Shown piece after piece: positions 34,965 through 44,394 of a DNA stretch of 64,000 nucleotides. The translations under genes and the position numbers were made by a program. Every line of letters begins with the position of its first letter. Position 1 is the first letter of the stretch. Origin of the DNA: Nocardioides sp. B-3 (GTDB lineage Bacteria; Actinomycetota; Actinomycetes; Propionibacteriales; Nocardioidaceae); contig NZ_CP087968.1 of the NCBI RefSeq assembly GCF_024703895.1, forward strand, positions 4,216,001-4,280,000. Reading direction: 5' to 3'. A model generated the notes under the pieces. The model did not search any database, was not told where the DNA came from, and was given only the letters and a program-made list of their open reading frames with translations.

Positions 34965-35465
34965 CTACGACGCGGCCGGGGAGGGCCGGGCGTCCGCGAG
35001 CAGGGCGCGGGTGTCCTCGAGCAGCTGTGGCAGCACCTTGGTGTTGCCGATGACGGTGATGAAGTTGGCGTCGCCGGACCAGCGCGGGACGACGTGCTGG
35101 TGCAGGTGGTCGGCGAGCGATCCGCCGGCCGGGCCGCCGAGGTTGAGCCCGACGTTGAACCCGTGCGGCGTGCTGACCGTGCGGATGACCTTGATCGCCT
35201 GCTGCGTCATGGACATCAGCTCGGCCGACTCCTCGGTGGTGAGGTCCTCGAGCTCGGCGACGTGGCGGTAGGGCAGCACCATCAGGTGCCCCGGGTTGTA
35301 GGGGTGGAGATTGAGGACGGCGTAGGTCGACTCCCCCCGCGCGATGACGAGGTTGGTCGCGTCGTCACCGTGGGGGATCTGGCAGAACGGGCAGCCGTCG
35401 GCGGTCATGTCGGAGCGGACATACGCCATGCGGTACGGCGTCCAGAGCCGTTCGAGGTCGTTCAC
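34965..35465 (-). CDS. HIT-family protein (Ap4A phosphorylase/hydrolase-like)
   Basis: This is an intact 166-residue HIT protein with a CPFC zinc half-site at about residues 25-28, the HPYNPGHLMVLPYRHVAELEDL strand and the catalytic triad HLHQHVVPRW. The mycobacterial counterpart beside pgsA1 and thrS acts on diadenosine tetraphosphate. GTG 35465 overlaps the TetR gene stop (GTGA). Confidence 0.88.
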   Translation of the reverse strand: MNDLERLWTPYRMAYVRSDMTADGCPFCQIPHGDDATNLVIARGESTYAVLNLHPYNPGHLMVLPYRHVAELEDLTTEESAELMSMTQQAIKVIRTVSTPHGFNVGLNLGGPAGGSLADHLHQHVVPRWSGDANFITVIGNTKVLPQLLEDTRALLADARPSPAAS

Positions 35466-36173
35466 TCGACGGCCTCGGGGCGGATGCCGGCGAGCAGCTC
35501 CTCGATGGGCTGGTCGACTCGCAGCTCGAGTCCGAGGGCGAGCGCGTGGCCGTGGAGCTGGAACCAGACGGACGCCGTGGTCAGGGTGGCCAGCACCTCG
35601 GCGCTGGGCTCGCGGACCGGCCCGGCCAGCCAGCGGCGGACGACCCCGAAGACGGCGCCCACGAAACCGTGGACGAGCGGGTCGATCGCCGCCCTCTCGT
35701 CGACGCTGAGCTCGAGCGGGATGATGTCGACCGCCGTCTCGATCAGCTCGACCACCCGGCCGGCGATGACAGCCACGCCCTCGTCGAGGGGGTTGCCGCC
35801 GCCCGGGGCGGTCGTGACCGCGACATGGTGCAGCGCGGGGTGCGCGCTCGCCCAGCCGAAGTAGGCGGTGACGGTCCCGCTCGATGATCTGCGGGATCGT
35901 GCCTTCGAGCGTCAGCACGGGCAGGAGGTGGGACCACACGTCATCGAGGACGGTGGCGCGGATGGCCCGGTCGAGCTCGGCGCGGTCGGTGAAGTGCCGG
36001 TAGATGACGGTGCGACCTACGCCGGCCCTCTTGGCGATGTCGGCGACGTTGATCTCGTCGCCCGGCGGCGTGGCCTCGATGACCTCGATCGCGGCGGCCG
36101 GGATGGCGGCCCGGCGCTCGAGGTTGTGCCGCTCCCAGCGGAGCTGGCGGCCATCTGTGGGCCCGACGCTCAT
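35462..36173 (-). CDS. TetR-family transcriptional regulator
   Basis: The N-terminal helix-turn-helix is INVADIAKRAGVGRTVIYRHFTDRAEL (about residues 41-67), followed by an all-helical ligand domain ending RPEAVE. The frame breaks near 35877. Upstream, co-directional and 19 bases away, is the AurF-like diiron gene, whose promoter region holds a large palindrome (37218-37262) with a GTGTA-N6-TACAC core of typical TetR-operator form; I infer local autoregulation of aurF-tetR. It shows no particular resemblance to KstR2. Confidence 0.85.
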
Positions 36174-36192
36174 CGCCCCTCCGCACCTTCGG

Positions 36193-37203
36193 CTACACGG
36201 TCTCGCGGAGCCTACTCGCCGCGGCCAGCGGCAGGGCCAGCGGCTCAGGCGGCCGCGGAGGCGGGTTCCCCCGGAAGCGGGCGGGACGGCCGTCGATCCC
36301 GAGCAGCCGCCAGACGCGGCGCGAGACCGGGTTCATCAGGCCGATGTCCTCGGTCAGCATCCGGACGTCGGCGAAGAGGTCGCGCAGCACCTTCTCGGAC
36401 TTCGGTTGCGACCAGTAGACCTCCTTGAACACGTCGTCCGGGAGGCCGATGTCTCGGCGAGCCCGCTTGCTGGGCTTGATGATCTCGTCGCACAGCCAGC
36501 GCATGACCACCGGCGTGAGGATCGCGACCAGCTGACGCTCGATCGGTCCGAGCCCGGGCGCGTTGAACGTCAGGAACTGGTGGGCGAAGCCGATGTGGCG
36601 GGCCTCCTCGGCGACGTGGATCTGCATGATCCGCTGCAGCAGTGGGTGCATGTCGTCGCCAGCACGCAGCACGGCCTTCTGCATGTGGTCGATCGGCTCC
36701 TCCCCGGCGAGCACGCCCATGAAGAACCCGAACGGGACGAGGTTCGCGGCCAGCGGGAGGATCGGCGCCACGCCCCGGAAGAACGCCGAGCCACCGGCGA
36801 CGTCGGCGCCCGAGCGATTGACGAACTCCCGGAACATCTGCGTGTGGTGACACTCCTCGGTCGCCTCATGGGTGGCGTAGCGGAACACCGCGGAGCCGTT
36901 GGGCAGCTTGGCGCAGTAGTTCATGATCCCGCTGATCAGCACCTGCTCGAACTGCAGGCCGACCTTGGTGACGTTGGCTCGGAGGTAGAGCCCGACCCGG
37001 ATCTGCTCCTCCTCGGGCAGCCCGAGGTACCACTCGTGGGAGCCGAGCACGTGCTCCTTGGGCAGCTTCCAGCGTGGGTCGGTGGGGTCGACCTCGTAGT
37101 CGGGGTGGTCCCAGTCGATGTCGGTGAACGCGTCGAAGTGCTGCTCGACCGAAGCCTCCGACAGCGTGCGGAGGGTCTCGTGGAACTCCCGGTGCGTGGT
37201 CAT
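36193..37203 (-). CDS. AurF-like diiron oxygenase
   Basis: This is an intact 336-residue ferritin-like protein of the AurF (p-aminobenzoate N-oxygenase) family. Iron ligands are visible in GLQFEQVLISGIMNY, YATHEATEECHHTQMFREF and IMQIHVAEEARHIGFAHQF. Such enzymes oxidise aryl amines, or hydroxylate or desaturate other substrates; many genomic copies are unassigned. The downstream TetR gene suggests inducible expression. No dedicated electron-transfer partner lies next to it. Confidence 0.8.
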   Translation of the reverse strand: MTTHREFHETLRTLSEASVEQHFDAFTDIDWDHPDYEVDPTDPRWKLPKEHVLGSHEWYLGLPEEEQIRVGLYLRANVTKVGLQFEQVLISGIMNYCAKLPNGSAVFRYATHEATEECHHTQMFREFVNRSGADVAGGSAFFRGVAPILPLAANLVPFGFFMGVLAGEEPIDHMQKAVLRAGDDMHPLLQRIMQIHVAEEARHIGFAHQFLTFNAPGLGPIERQLVAILTPVVMRWLCDEIIKPSKRARRDIGLPDDVFKEVYWSQPKSEKVLRDLFADVRMLTEDIGLMNPVSRRVWRLLGIDGRPARFRGNPPPRPPEPLALPLAAASRLRETV

Positions 37204-37217
37204 GCCTCGAAGTTAGC

Positions 37218-37262
37218 GTGACGCCATGTCCGTGTAAATGGATACACGCGACATGGCGTCAC
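37218..37262. promoter_or_regulatory. Large palindrome in front of the AurF-like gene
   Basis: The 13-base arms GTGACGCCATGTC and GACATGGCGTCAC enclose an inner palindrome CGTGTA-N6-TACACG. It is located between the thrS stop (37278) and the AurF-like ATG (37203). It could be a TetR operator, a thrS terminator, or both. The inner half is the usual size of a TetR site. Confidence 0.6.
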
Positions 37263-37277
37263 ACTTATTTTCGGGTC

Positions 37278-39263
37278 TCAGACCTGTTCGCGGGTTGCGA
37301 CGGCCCGCTGGACCCGCTCGATCGCCTCGGCCACCGGCACGCCGTTGTCCCGGCGGCCGTCGTGGTAGCGGGAAGCTCACCGCACCCGCCTCGACGTCGT
37401 CCGCCCCCGCGATCAGCATGAACGGCACCTTCTGCAGCTGGGCGTTGCGGATCTTCTTCTGCATCCGGTCGTCGGAGTCGTCGACCTCGACTCGCAGCCC
37501 GACCGCCTTCATCTGCCCGGCGACGTCGTAGAGGTAGTCCGAGAACGTGTCGGCGACCGGGATCGCCTGCACTCGGACCGGCGCGAGCCACGGAGGGAAG
37601 GCGCCGGCGTAGTGCTCGACGAGCACGCCGTAGAACCGCTCGAGCGAGCCGAACTTGGCGGAGTGGATCATCACCGGTTGGTGCTTCTGGCCGTCGGCCC
37701 CGTTGTACTCGAGCTCGAAGCCGGCTGGCTGGTTGAAGTCGTACTGGATCGTCGACATCTGCCGGGTGCGACCGATCGCGTCGCGGCACTGGACCGAGAT
37801 CTTCGGGCCGTAGAAGGCCGCGCCACCCGGGTCGGGAACGAGCTCGAGGCCGGTCTCGGTGGCGGCGTCCTCGAGCACCTTGGTCGCGACGGCCCACTGC
37901 TCGTCGGAGCCCATGAACTTGTCCTTGGCCGCGTCGCGGGTGGACAGCTCGAGGTAGAAGTCGTCGAGGCCGAAGTCGCGGAGCAGGCCGAGCACGAAGT
38001 TGAGGAGGTGCTTGATCTCGTCGGGCGCCTGCTCGGGGGGTGCAGTAGGAGTGGCTGTCGTCCCGGGTCAGGCCGCGCACGCGGGTGAGGCCGTGGATGA
38101 CGCCGGACTTCTCGTAGCGGTAGACGGTGCCGAACTCGAAGAGCCGCAGGGGCAGCTCGCAGTAGGAACGCCCGCGCGACCTGAAGATCAGGTTGTGCAT
38201 CGGGGCAGTTCATGGCCTTGAGGTAGTAGTTGGCGCCTTCCATCTCCATCGGCGGGAACATCGTGTCCGCGAAGTAGGGCAGGTGGCCGCTGGTGTGGAA
38301 GAGGCCTTCCTTGGTGATGTGCGGGGTGCCGACGTAGTCGAATCCCTCCTCGATGTGGCGCTGGCGGACGTAGTCCTCCATCACCCGCTTGATCACGCCA
38401 CCCTTGGGGTGGAAGACGACCAGCCCGCTGCCGATCTCGTCGGGGAAGCTGAACAGGTCGAGCTCGCGGCCGAGCTTGCGGTGGTCGCGACGCTCGGCCT
38501 CCTCGATCCTGTGGAGGTGCTCGTCGAGCGCCTCCTTCGACTCCCACGCGGTGCCGTACAGGCGCTGGAGCATCTTGTTCTTCTCGTCGCCGCGCCAGTA
38601 CGCCGCGGCGGACCGCATCAGCTTGAAGGCGGGGATCCGCTTGGTGGTCGGGATGTGCGGGCCCCGGCACAGGTCGGACCACTTGGCCTCGCCGCTGCGA
38701 CCGATGTTGTCGTAGATGGTGAGCTCGGCTCCCCCGACCTCGACGTTGGCGCCCTCGGTGTCGTCGGCGCCGGCGCCGCCCTTGAGGCCGATCAGCTCGA
38801 GCTTGTAGGGCTCCGCCCGGAGCTCGTTGATGGCGTCGGCATCGGTGGTGACCCGGCGCTCGAAGCGCTGGTTCTCCTTGATGATCTTGCGCATCGCGGA
38901 CTCGATCTTGACGAGGTCCTCGGGGACGAACGGGGTCTCGACGTCGAAGTCGTAGTAGAAGCCGTTCTCCACCGGCGGGCCGATGCCGAGCTTGGCGTCG
39001 GGGAAGAGCTGCTGCACGGCCTGTGCCATCACGTGCGCGGTCGAGTGGCGCAGGATGTCGCGCCCATCCTTGGTGGCGATGTGCACGCCCTCGACCTCGT
39101 CGCCGTCCTGCAGCTCGTAGGCGAGGTCCTTGAGGTCGCCTCCGACCCGGGCGGCGATGATCTCGCTGTCGTCCTTGAAGAGCTCCCGGGCCTTGGTGCC
39201 CGTCGTGACCGTCTGCTCCGCCCGCGCTTCAGCGGTGGCGACGACGATCTTGATCTCGGACAC
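37278..39263 (-). CDS. thrS: Threonyl-tRNA synthetase
   Basis: Domains in order: TGS (residues about 1-65), editing domain N2 with HSTAHVMAQAV and CRGPHIPTT, then the class II core: YLKAMNCPMHNLIFRSR (zinc cysteine), YRYEKSGVIHGLTRVRGLTRDDSH (motif 2), GGAAFYGPKISVQCRDAIGR and the anticodon-binding domain (VRVQAIPVADTFSDYLYDV). Frames break near 38208, 38037 (six Cs for five) and 37370, so the natural end is AVATREQV at 37278. GTG 39263 is the start. The length is about 662 codons. The 81-base gap to the divergent phosphatase gene must hold both promoters. Confidence 0.95.
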
Positions 39264-39344
39264 GGGAACTCCTATGGCTGGACTGTCTGGGTGGAACGGA
39301 CGGGGTCGATGCTATCGGCCGCTCCGTCTGGAATTCTTCCGGTT

Positions 39345-39827
39345 ATGCCGAAGCGCACCCCGGTCCTGATGCGGCACGCCAAGTCCGACTGGTCGGGCGA
39401 CGAGCCCGACCTCCTGCGCCCGATCGGGGCGCGAGGTCGCCGGCAGGCGGCGGAGGCCGGCCGGTGGCTCTCGTCTCACCTCCCTGCGCTGGACGTCGTC
39501 GTCACGTCGCCCGCGAAGCGCGCCCGCTCGACGTGGAAGGTGGCGGGTGCGGCGTACTCCGGGAAGCCGGTCGTCGACACCGACGAGCGCATCTACACGA
39601 TGGACGACGCCGACCTGCTCGCCGTCCTCCGCGAGATCGACGACGACATCTCGTCCACGCTCATGGTCGGCCACAACCCCGGCCTCGACGAGCTGGTCGC
39701 GCGACTGACCGGTGAGCAGGTCGACATGGTGACCTCGTCGCTCGCGGTGATGCGCTTGCGCGGTCGGTGGCGAGACCTCGCCAAGGGGTCGTGCGTGCTC
39801 GAGAACTTCGGCCGCCCGCCGGGCTGA
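39345..39827 (+). CDS. Histidine phosphatase-family protein (SixA-like)
   Basis: This is an intact 160-residue protein. The phosphohistidine motif is VLMRHAKSDWSG (residues about 7-18), the second arginine is at TSPAKRARSTW, and the catalytic second histidine is at LMVGHNPGLDELV. It belongs to the short SixA-like branch of the histidine phosphatase superfamily. The substrate is unknown; SixA itself acts on phosphohistidine in proteins. Confidence 0.85.
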   Translation: MPKRTPVLMRHAKSDWSGDEPDLLRPIGARGRRQAAEAGRWLSSHLPALDVVVTSPAKRARSTWKVAGAAYSGKPVVDTDERIYTMDDADLLAVLREIDDDISSTLMVGHNPGLDELVARLTGEQVDMVTSSLAVMRLRGRWRDLAKGSCVLENFGRPPG

Positions 39828-39852
39828 TCGCTGTGCCATGCTGGCGTGCGAG

Positions 39853-40251
39853 ATGGACACCAATCCCGCCCACAAGACCTGCTCGTTCTGCGGACTGCAG
39901 GGCACGGCCGACACCCTGTTCGCGGGTGGGCTCGGCGCGATGATGTGCTCGGACTGCGTGTCCGCCTTCCACATGGAGTTCAGCTCGGAGGAGGGCCGGC
40001 AGTCGATCTCGCTTCGCTCGAGGCCCCGGATGCCTTGGGACGAGATGTCGGACACCGAGCTCCTGTCCAAGCTGCCGAAGATCGCCGCGACGGCGACGCA
40101 GGTCAGCTCGTTCCTCGGCGAATGGGTGCAGCTCGCACGCGAACGCGGACTCTCGTGGACCGAGATCGGACAGGCCCCGGGTGTGTCCCGCCGGGCCGCC
40201 CGGGAACGATTCACCAAGACCAAGCCACCCGAGGCCAACGCGTCGGCGTGA
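39853..40251 (+). CDS. ClpX-type zinc-finger protein with helix-turn-helix
   Basis: This 132-residue protein has an N-terminal ClpX-like C4 zinc finger (CSFCGLQGTADTLFAGG, then MMCSDCV, about residues 9-34) without any AAA+ domain. A helical linker and a C-terminal helix-turn-helix-like segment follow (GLSWTEIGQAPGVSRRAARERF). ATG 39853 or ATG 39838 could be the start. The domain pairing suggests a small DNA-binding protein using a ClpX-type dimerisation finger; the function is unknown. Confidence 0.65.
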   Translation: MDTNPAHKTCSFCGLQGTADTLFAGGLGAMMCSDCVSAFHMEFSSEEGRQSISLRSRPRMPWDEMSDTELLSKLPKIAATATQVSSFLGEWVQLARERGLSWTEIGQAPGVSRRAARERFTKTKPPEANASA

Positions 40252-40263
40252 ACCGGCAGGGAG

Positions 40264-40300
40264 TGTGCGTCAGGCCCACCCCCGTGAAACCTGACGCACA
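40264..40300 (+). terminator. Hairpin downstream of the zinc-finger gene
   Basis: An 11-base perfect stem (TGTGCGTCAGG paired with CCTGACGCACA, 15-base loop) starts 13 bases after the stop codon at 40251. No U-tract. It probably ends the transcript from 39.3 kb. The remainder of the gap to 40465 shows no gene. Confidence 0.5.
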
Positions 40301-40465
40301 GTCCCCCATGCCGTGTTGGCGGGCACAGCGTACGTCAAGGGTGCCCTGACAGCCACCGACACGCGTCGATCGAGGTCGTCTCAGTTCCAACCGTCACCCC
40401 TCGACACTGTGTGACCTCCACCACCATGCTCCGCGGACCTACTACACATGGAGGACACACCCCCG

Positions 40466-41291
40466 ATGCGTCACAGTCCCCTGCGTCACACCCCCGCAGT
40501 GCTCGTGGCCGGTGCCACGGCACTCGTCGCGTTCACCACTCCGGGCGCCCGGGCCGCCGGGCCCGCCGCCCAGACCGCCGACCACTACGTCGCCCTCGGC
40601 GACTCGTATTCCGCCGGCAACGGCGCCTTCTCGACCAACCTCGACGTCGGCTGCAACAGGAACACCTATGCCTACCCCTACCTCGTCTCTCAGCAGCGCC
40701 CCAACACGGCTCTGACCTTTGTCGCGTGCGGCGGTGCCACCACGACCGACGTGAACAACAACCAGCTCAGTGCGCTGACCTCGTCGACCAAGTTCGTCAC
40801 CATCACCATCGGCGGCAACGACATCGGCTTCGTCAACCTGCTGGTGAGCTGCTGGTCCTACAACGACGACGCCATGTGCCAGTCCGCCGCCGACACGGCC
40901 AACGGCAAGATCGCCAACCAGCTGGGAGCCGCACTGGACGGCACCTACGCCCGGATCAAGGCGGCGTCACCGACCGCGACCGTCGTCGTCCTCGGCTACC
41001 CCAACCCCCCGGGCAGCAACCTGACGTGCGCAGCGGCCGACGGCATCAGCACCGCCAACCGCACGTCCATCGGCTCCGTGGTCAACAACCCGGAGTCCAA
41101 GATCGGCGACCGAGCCGCCGCCGCCGGGTTCACCTACAAGTCGGCGATCGCCCCCGTTCAGCGGCCACGACGTGTGCGCCACCGACCCGTGGGTCAACGG
41201 CAAGTCTCGGTCGCTGGCTGACGCCTACCACCCCTCGCGCAACGGCTACGCCAACGGTTACACCCCGCTCGTGCGCTCCGTGATCGGCTGA
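40466..41291 (+). CDS. Secreted SGNH/GDSL hydrolase (SEST-like esterase)
   Basis: This secreted esterase has a signal peptide (RHSPLRHTPAVLVAGATAL to GARAAG, residues about 1-30), block I YVALGDSYSAGNGA with the nucleophile serine, VACGGATTTD, block III TITIGGNDIGFVN, paired cysteines as in Streptomyces esterase, and the C-terminal catalytic histidine in YHPSRNGYANGY. The frame breaks near 41158. I prefer ATG 40466 (GGAGG 11 bases upstream) over ATG 40448. The native substrate is unknown; lipid or polysaccharide esters are typical. Confidence 0.88.
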
Positions 41292-41327
41292 TCGAGACCG
41301 CTCATCCGGGCTGGAACCGTCGCCGGG

Positions 41328-41366
41328 TCGTCGGACGTTGCGCGGGACGTCCGACGATCCGGTCGC
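41328..41366. repeat. Hairpin repeat family B, copy 1
   Basis: TCGTCGGACGT and ACGTCCGACGA form an 11-base stem around TGCGCGGG, and the shared sequence continues with TCCGGTCGCC. Copy 2 is at 41544-41582, and a half copy (CTCGTCGGACGTCC) lies near 41595-41608. Confidence 0.7.
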
Positions 41367-41403
41367 CGTACGACGGCGCTGACTCATCGCCGTACGCCCT
41401 GAT

Positions 41404-41433
41404 GAAGTTCCACTCCTACGAGTGGAAATGCAG
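41404..41433. repeat. Hairpin repeat family A, degenerate copy
   Basis: GAAGTTCCACTC and GAGTGGAAATGC flank the four-base loop CTAC. This is the same design as the perfect copy at 41465-41498. Confidence 0.65.
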
Positions 41434-41464
41434 GAGGGCCTCGGCCCGGCCACGCTCAGGCCGT

Positions 41465-41498
41465 GCTGAACTTCCACTCGTCGGAGTGGAAGTTCAGC
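41465..41498. repeat. Hairpin repeat family A, perfect copy
   Basis: A 15-base perfect stem (GCTGAACTTCCACTC against GAGTGGAAGTTCAGC) with tetraloop GTCG. It lies between the convergent SGNH hydrolase and ABC exporter genes. Confidence 0.75.
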
Positions 41499-41543
41499 GG
41501 GTACGGCGCCGCGTTCGCCGCCCCGGCTCGAGGGCGTCGCTCC

Positions 41544-41582
41544 TCGTCGGACGTTGCGCGGGACGTCCGACGATCCGGTCGC
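41544..41582. repeat. Hairpin repeat family B, copy 2
   Basis: Identical over its core to copy 1 at 41328-41366, including the downstream TCCGGTCGCC. Together with the family A copies it fills the 333-base gap 41292-41624, in which I see no gene. Confidence 0.7.
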
Positions 41583-41624
41583 CCCGGCAGCCACCTCGTC
41601 GGACGTCCCGGTGAGACGTCGTGC

Positions 41625-43416
41625 TCAGCGAGGCACGAGCTCGCCGGTCTGCACCCGCCACAGTGCGGCGTAAACGCCGTCGAGCGCGAGCAGGTCGTCG
41701 TGGGTGCCACCCTCGATGACCCGGCCGGCGTCGAGCACCCAGATCCGGTGGGCGTGCCGGACGGTCGAGAGCCGGTGGGCGACGACGAGCGCGGTGCACT
41801 GGGCGGTGGCCCGTCGCAGTGAGCGCTGGATCGCGGCCTCGGTCTCGTTGTCGACGGCACTGGTCGCCTCGTCGAGCACGAGGACGGCCGGGTCGCGGAG
41901 CAGCGCGCGGGCGAGGGCGAGCCGCTGGCGCTGGCCGCCGGAGAGGGTGACGCCTCGCTCCCCCACCCACGCGTCGAGGCCGTCGGGCAGGGCGTCGATG
42001 AACTCCAGTGCGGCCGCAGCTTCGGCCGCCGCGGTGATCTGCGAGCGAGTCGCGTCCGGGCCGGCCGTAGGCGATGTTGTCGGCGATCGAGCCGGCGAAC
42101 ATGAAGACGTCCCCGGGCGACGTAGCCCATCGACCCGCGCAGCGAGTCCCAGTCGAGGTCGCGGACGTCCTGCCCGTCGAAGAGGACCTGTCCCGACCGC
42201 GGGTCGTCGAAGCGCAGCACTAGGCGGAGCAGCGAGGACTTGCCCGAGCCTGTGGCGCCGACGATCGCGTGCGTCTCGCCGGCGGGGACGACCAGTGTCG
42301 ATGTCGTGGAGCACGTCCGGCCCGTCGCCGTACCCCGAGCGCACCCCGCGAAGCTCGATCCGGCCCGCGACCGGTCGCGACAGGGCGGTGACGCCAGCGG
42401 GGACGGTGACGGGCTCCTCGAGGAGTCCGAGGATGCGGCTCGCGGAGGCGCGGCCGCGCTGGTAGAGGTCGAGCACCTCGGCCACGTCGGTCAGCGGCCA
42501 GAGCAGGCGTTGGGTCATGAAGACGAGCACGGAGTAGAGGCCGACCTCCAGCTCGCCGCGCAGCGTCGCCCAGCCGCCGAGCAGCAGCGTGCAGGTGAAG
42601 CCGGCGAGGATCGCCATCCGCACCAGCGGCACGAAGGCGGCCGACGATCGGATGGCCGCGGTGTTGGCGTCGCGATAGGCCTGCGACACGGCCGACACCC
42701 GGTCGCGCTCACGGTTCTCCGCGGTGAAGGCCTTGATCGTGGCGATGCCCGCGAGGTTGGCGCTGAGGGTGCCGGACAGGTCGGCGACGGCTCCGCGCAC
42801 ACGGACGTAGAGCGGCTCGAGCCGCTTCTGGAAGACCAGCGACCCGATGACGATGAGCGGGATCGGCAGGAACGCCAGCACCAGCAGCTGCCCGGACGCG
42901 ACCGCGAAGACGCCGCCGACGAGCAGCACGTTGAGCGCCGTCTGCAGGATCGCGGGGGCGCCGATGTCGAGGAACCGCTCGAGCTGGTTCACGTCGTCGT
43001 TCAGCGTGGCCAGCGTCGAGCCGGCCGGTCGCGCCTCGTGCCAGCCCGGGTCGAGGTGCTGGACGTGGTCGTAGGCCTCGACCCGCAGGTCGTGCTCGAC
43101 GCCCTGCGCCGGGCCTCGCCACAACACGCTGGCGACATACTCCGAACCGGACTCGATGATCCAGATGACGACGTTGATGGCCGCGATCCAGCCGAGCTGG
43201 GCATAGCGCGACTCGACGCCGAGGAGCTCGCCGACGAACGAGGCGTCGCCGCGGCACGACGACGTCGACCGCCGCTCCGATCAGCAGCTCGGGCGCGACG
43301 TCGGCGACCTTGTTGACCGTCGAGGCGACCACGGCGCCGATGAAGCGGGCGCGGTAGGTGCGGTAGCGCTGCCAGAGGGCGCGCAGTGGTTGATCGGCGT
43401 CGTGCGGAGTGCTCAC
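41625..43416 (-). CDS. ABC exporter, fused permease and ATPase
   Basis: This half-transporter of about 597 codons comes from the multidrug/lipid exporter class. The N-terminal membrane domain (ARFIGAVVASTVNKVADVAPELLIG, then TALNVLLVGGVFAVASGQLLVL) is joined to an ABC domain: Walker A GATGSGKSSLLRLVL, signature GVTLSGGQRQRLALARAL, Walker B VLVLDEATSAVDNETE and H-loop VVAHRLSTVRH. Frames break near 43255, 42300, 42118 and 42057. It would act as a homodimer or with a partner not seen here. It lies 23 bases downstream of the steroid-locus SDR genes on the same strand, so it may be co-transcribed with them. The substrate is unknown. Confidence 0.88.
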
Positions 43417-43439
43417 CGGAGAACCGTAGGTCGCGACAC

Positions 43440-44335
43440 CTACGTCCCGTAGACCGGCTCCGGCTCGGTCGCCTCGTCGATCAGGGCGCGGATCGCGGAG
43501 CCGACGTTGCCGGCGTCCCAGCGCCGACCGGCGTCGTTGTGGGGCCCGTGCCGCCAGCCGTCCTCGAGACAGATGCGCCCGCCCTCGATCTCGATCACGC
43601 GACCGGTCACGTCGGCGGCGTCCGTGGAGGCGAGCCACGCCACGATCGGTGAGTTGTTGGCCGGGTCCATCGCGTCGAAGGAGTCCGCGGAGCCCGCCAT
43701 CATGTCGGGGAACGCGTCCACGGTCATCCGGGTGCGGGCCACCGGCGCGATGGCGTTGACCGTGGCGCCGTACCTCCCGAGCTCGGCGGCGGCGACGAGC
43801 GTCAGACCGGCGATGCCGGCCTTCGCCGCGGAGTAGGTCGCCCGGCCGATGCTGCCCCGGAGGCCGGCGCCCGACGACGTGTTGATCACGCGGGCCCGGC
43901 GCTGACGGCCCTCCTTGGCCTCGGTCCGCCAGTATGCGGCCGCGTGCCGCATCGGGGCGAAGTGGCCCTTGAGGTGGACGCGGATCACCGCGTCCCACTC
44001 CTCCTCGCTGGTGTTGACCAGCATCCGGTCGCGCACGAAGCCGGCGTTGTTGACGAGGATGTCGAGCCCGCCGAAGGTGTCGATCGCCTGCTGCACCATG
44101 GCCGCGGCCTGCTCGAAGTCGGCCACGTCGGCGCCGTTGGCGACGGCCTCGCCGCCCATCGCGACAATCTCCGCCACGACCTCGTCGGCCGGGGAGTCCT
44201 GCTTCTCCCCGCCAGCGAGACACCGAAGTCGTTGACGACGACCTTGGCGCCCTGACGGGCCAGCTCAAGAGCATGCTCGCGGCCGATGCCACGACCCGCT
44301 CCGGTGACGATGGCGATGCGATTGTGGAGAAGCAT
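43440..44335 (-). CDS. SDR oxidoreductase of the steroid C/D-ring cluster (Rv3548c-like)
   Basis: This classical SDR shows MLLHNRIAIVTGAGRGIGREHALELA (TGxxxGxG cofactor motif), LDILVNNAGFVRD, the serine-tyrosine-lysine triad (INTSSGAGLRG, then ATYSAAKAG) and a long C-terminal extension. Its position next to a second SDR and opposite echA20-ipdAB matches Rv3548c in mycobacteria, a KstR2-regulon member. The frame breaks near 44212. The Shine-Dalgarno GAAAGGA precedes ATG 44335. The exact step in HIP degradation is not assigned by sequence. Confidence 0.82.
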
Positions 44336-44350
44336 GTTGTTCCTTTCGGT

Positions 44351-44394
44351 CCTTGGTTTCGACACGGCGCTGGCGCGCCTGCTCAACCGGCGGA
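44351..44394. repeat. Dispersed repeat family C, copy 1 (supplies an SDR stop codon)
   Basis: The element CCTTGGTTTCGACACG...TGCTCAACCGGCGG resembles the copy at 56303-56347 over most of its length. On the minus strand it holds the TGA that ends the SDR gene at 44383 and fills the gap before the next SDR. Confidence 0.65.

Noticed and set aside
32691..35864. 1057-codon plus-strand frame
   Set aside because: Only its 33042-33922 part is coding (carboxyethyl-ornithine-synthase-like). The rest runs antisense through three minus-strand genes.
35462..36173. The TetR gene as kstR2
   Set aside because: It lies 9 kb from the steroid locus beside an AurF-like gene with its own palindrome, and no KstR2-like operator is found in front of it; nothing supports the identity.
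41463..41822. Small ORF over the hairpin repeats at 41.46 kb
   Set aside because: The frame exists only because the hairpin sequence lacks stops; it runs into the antisense strand of the ABC exporter and has no Shine-Dalgarno.
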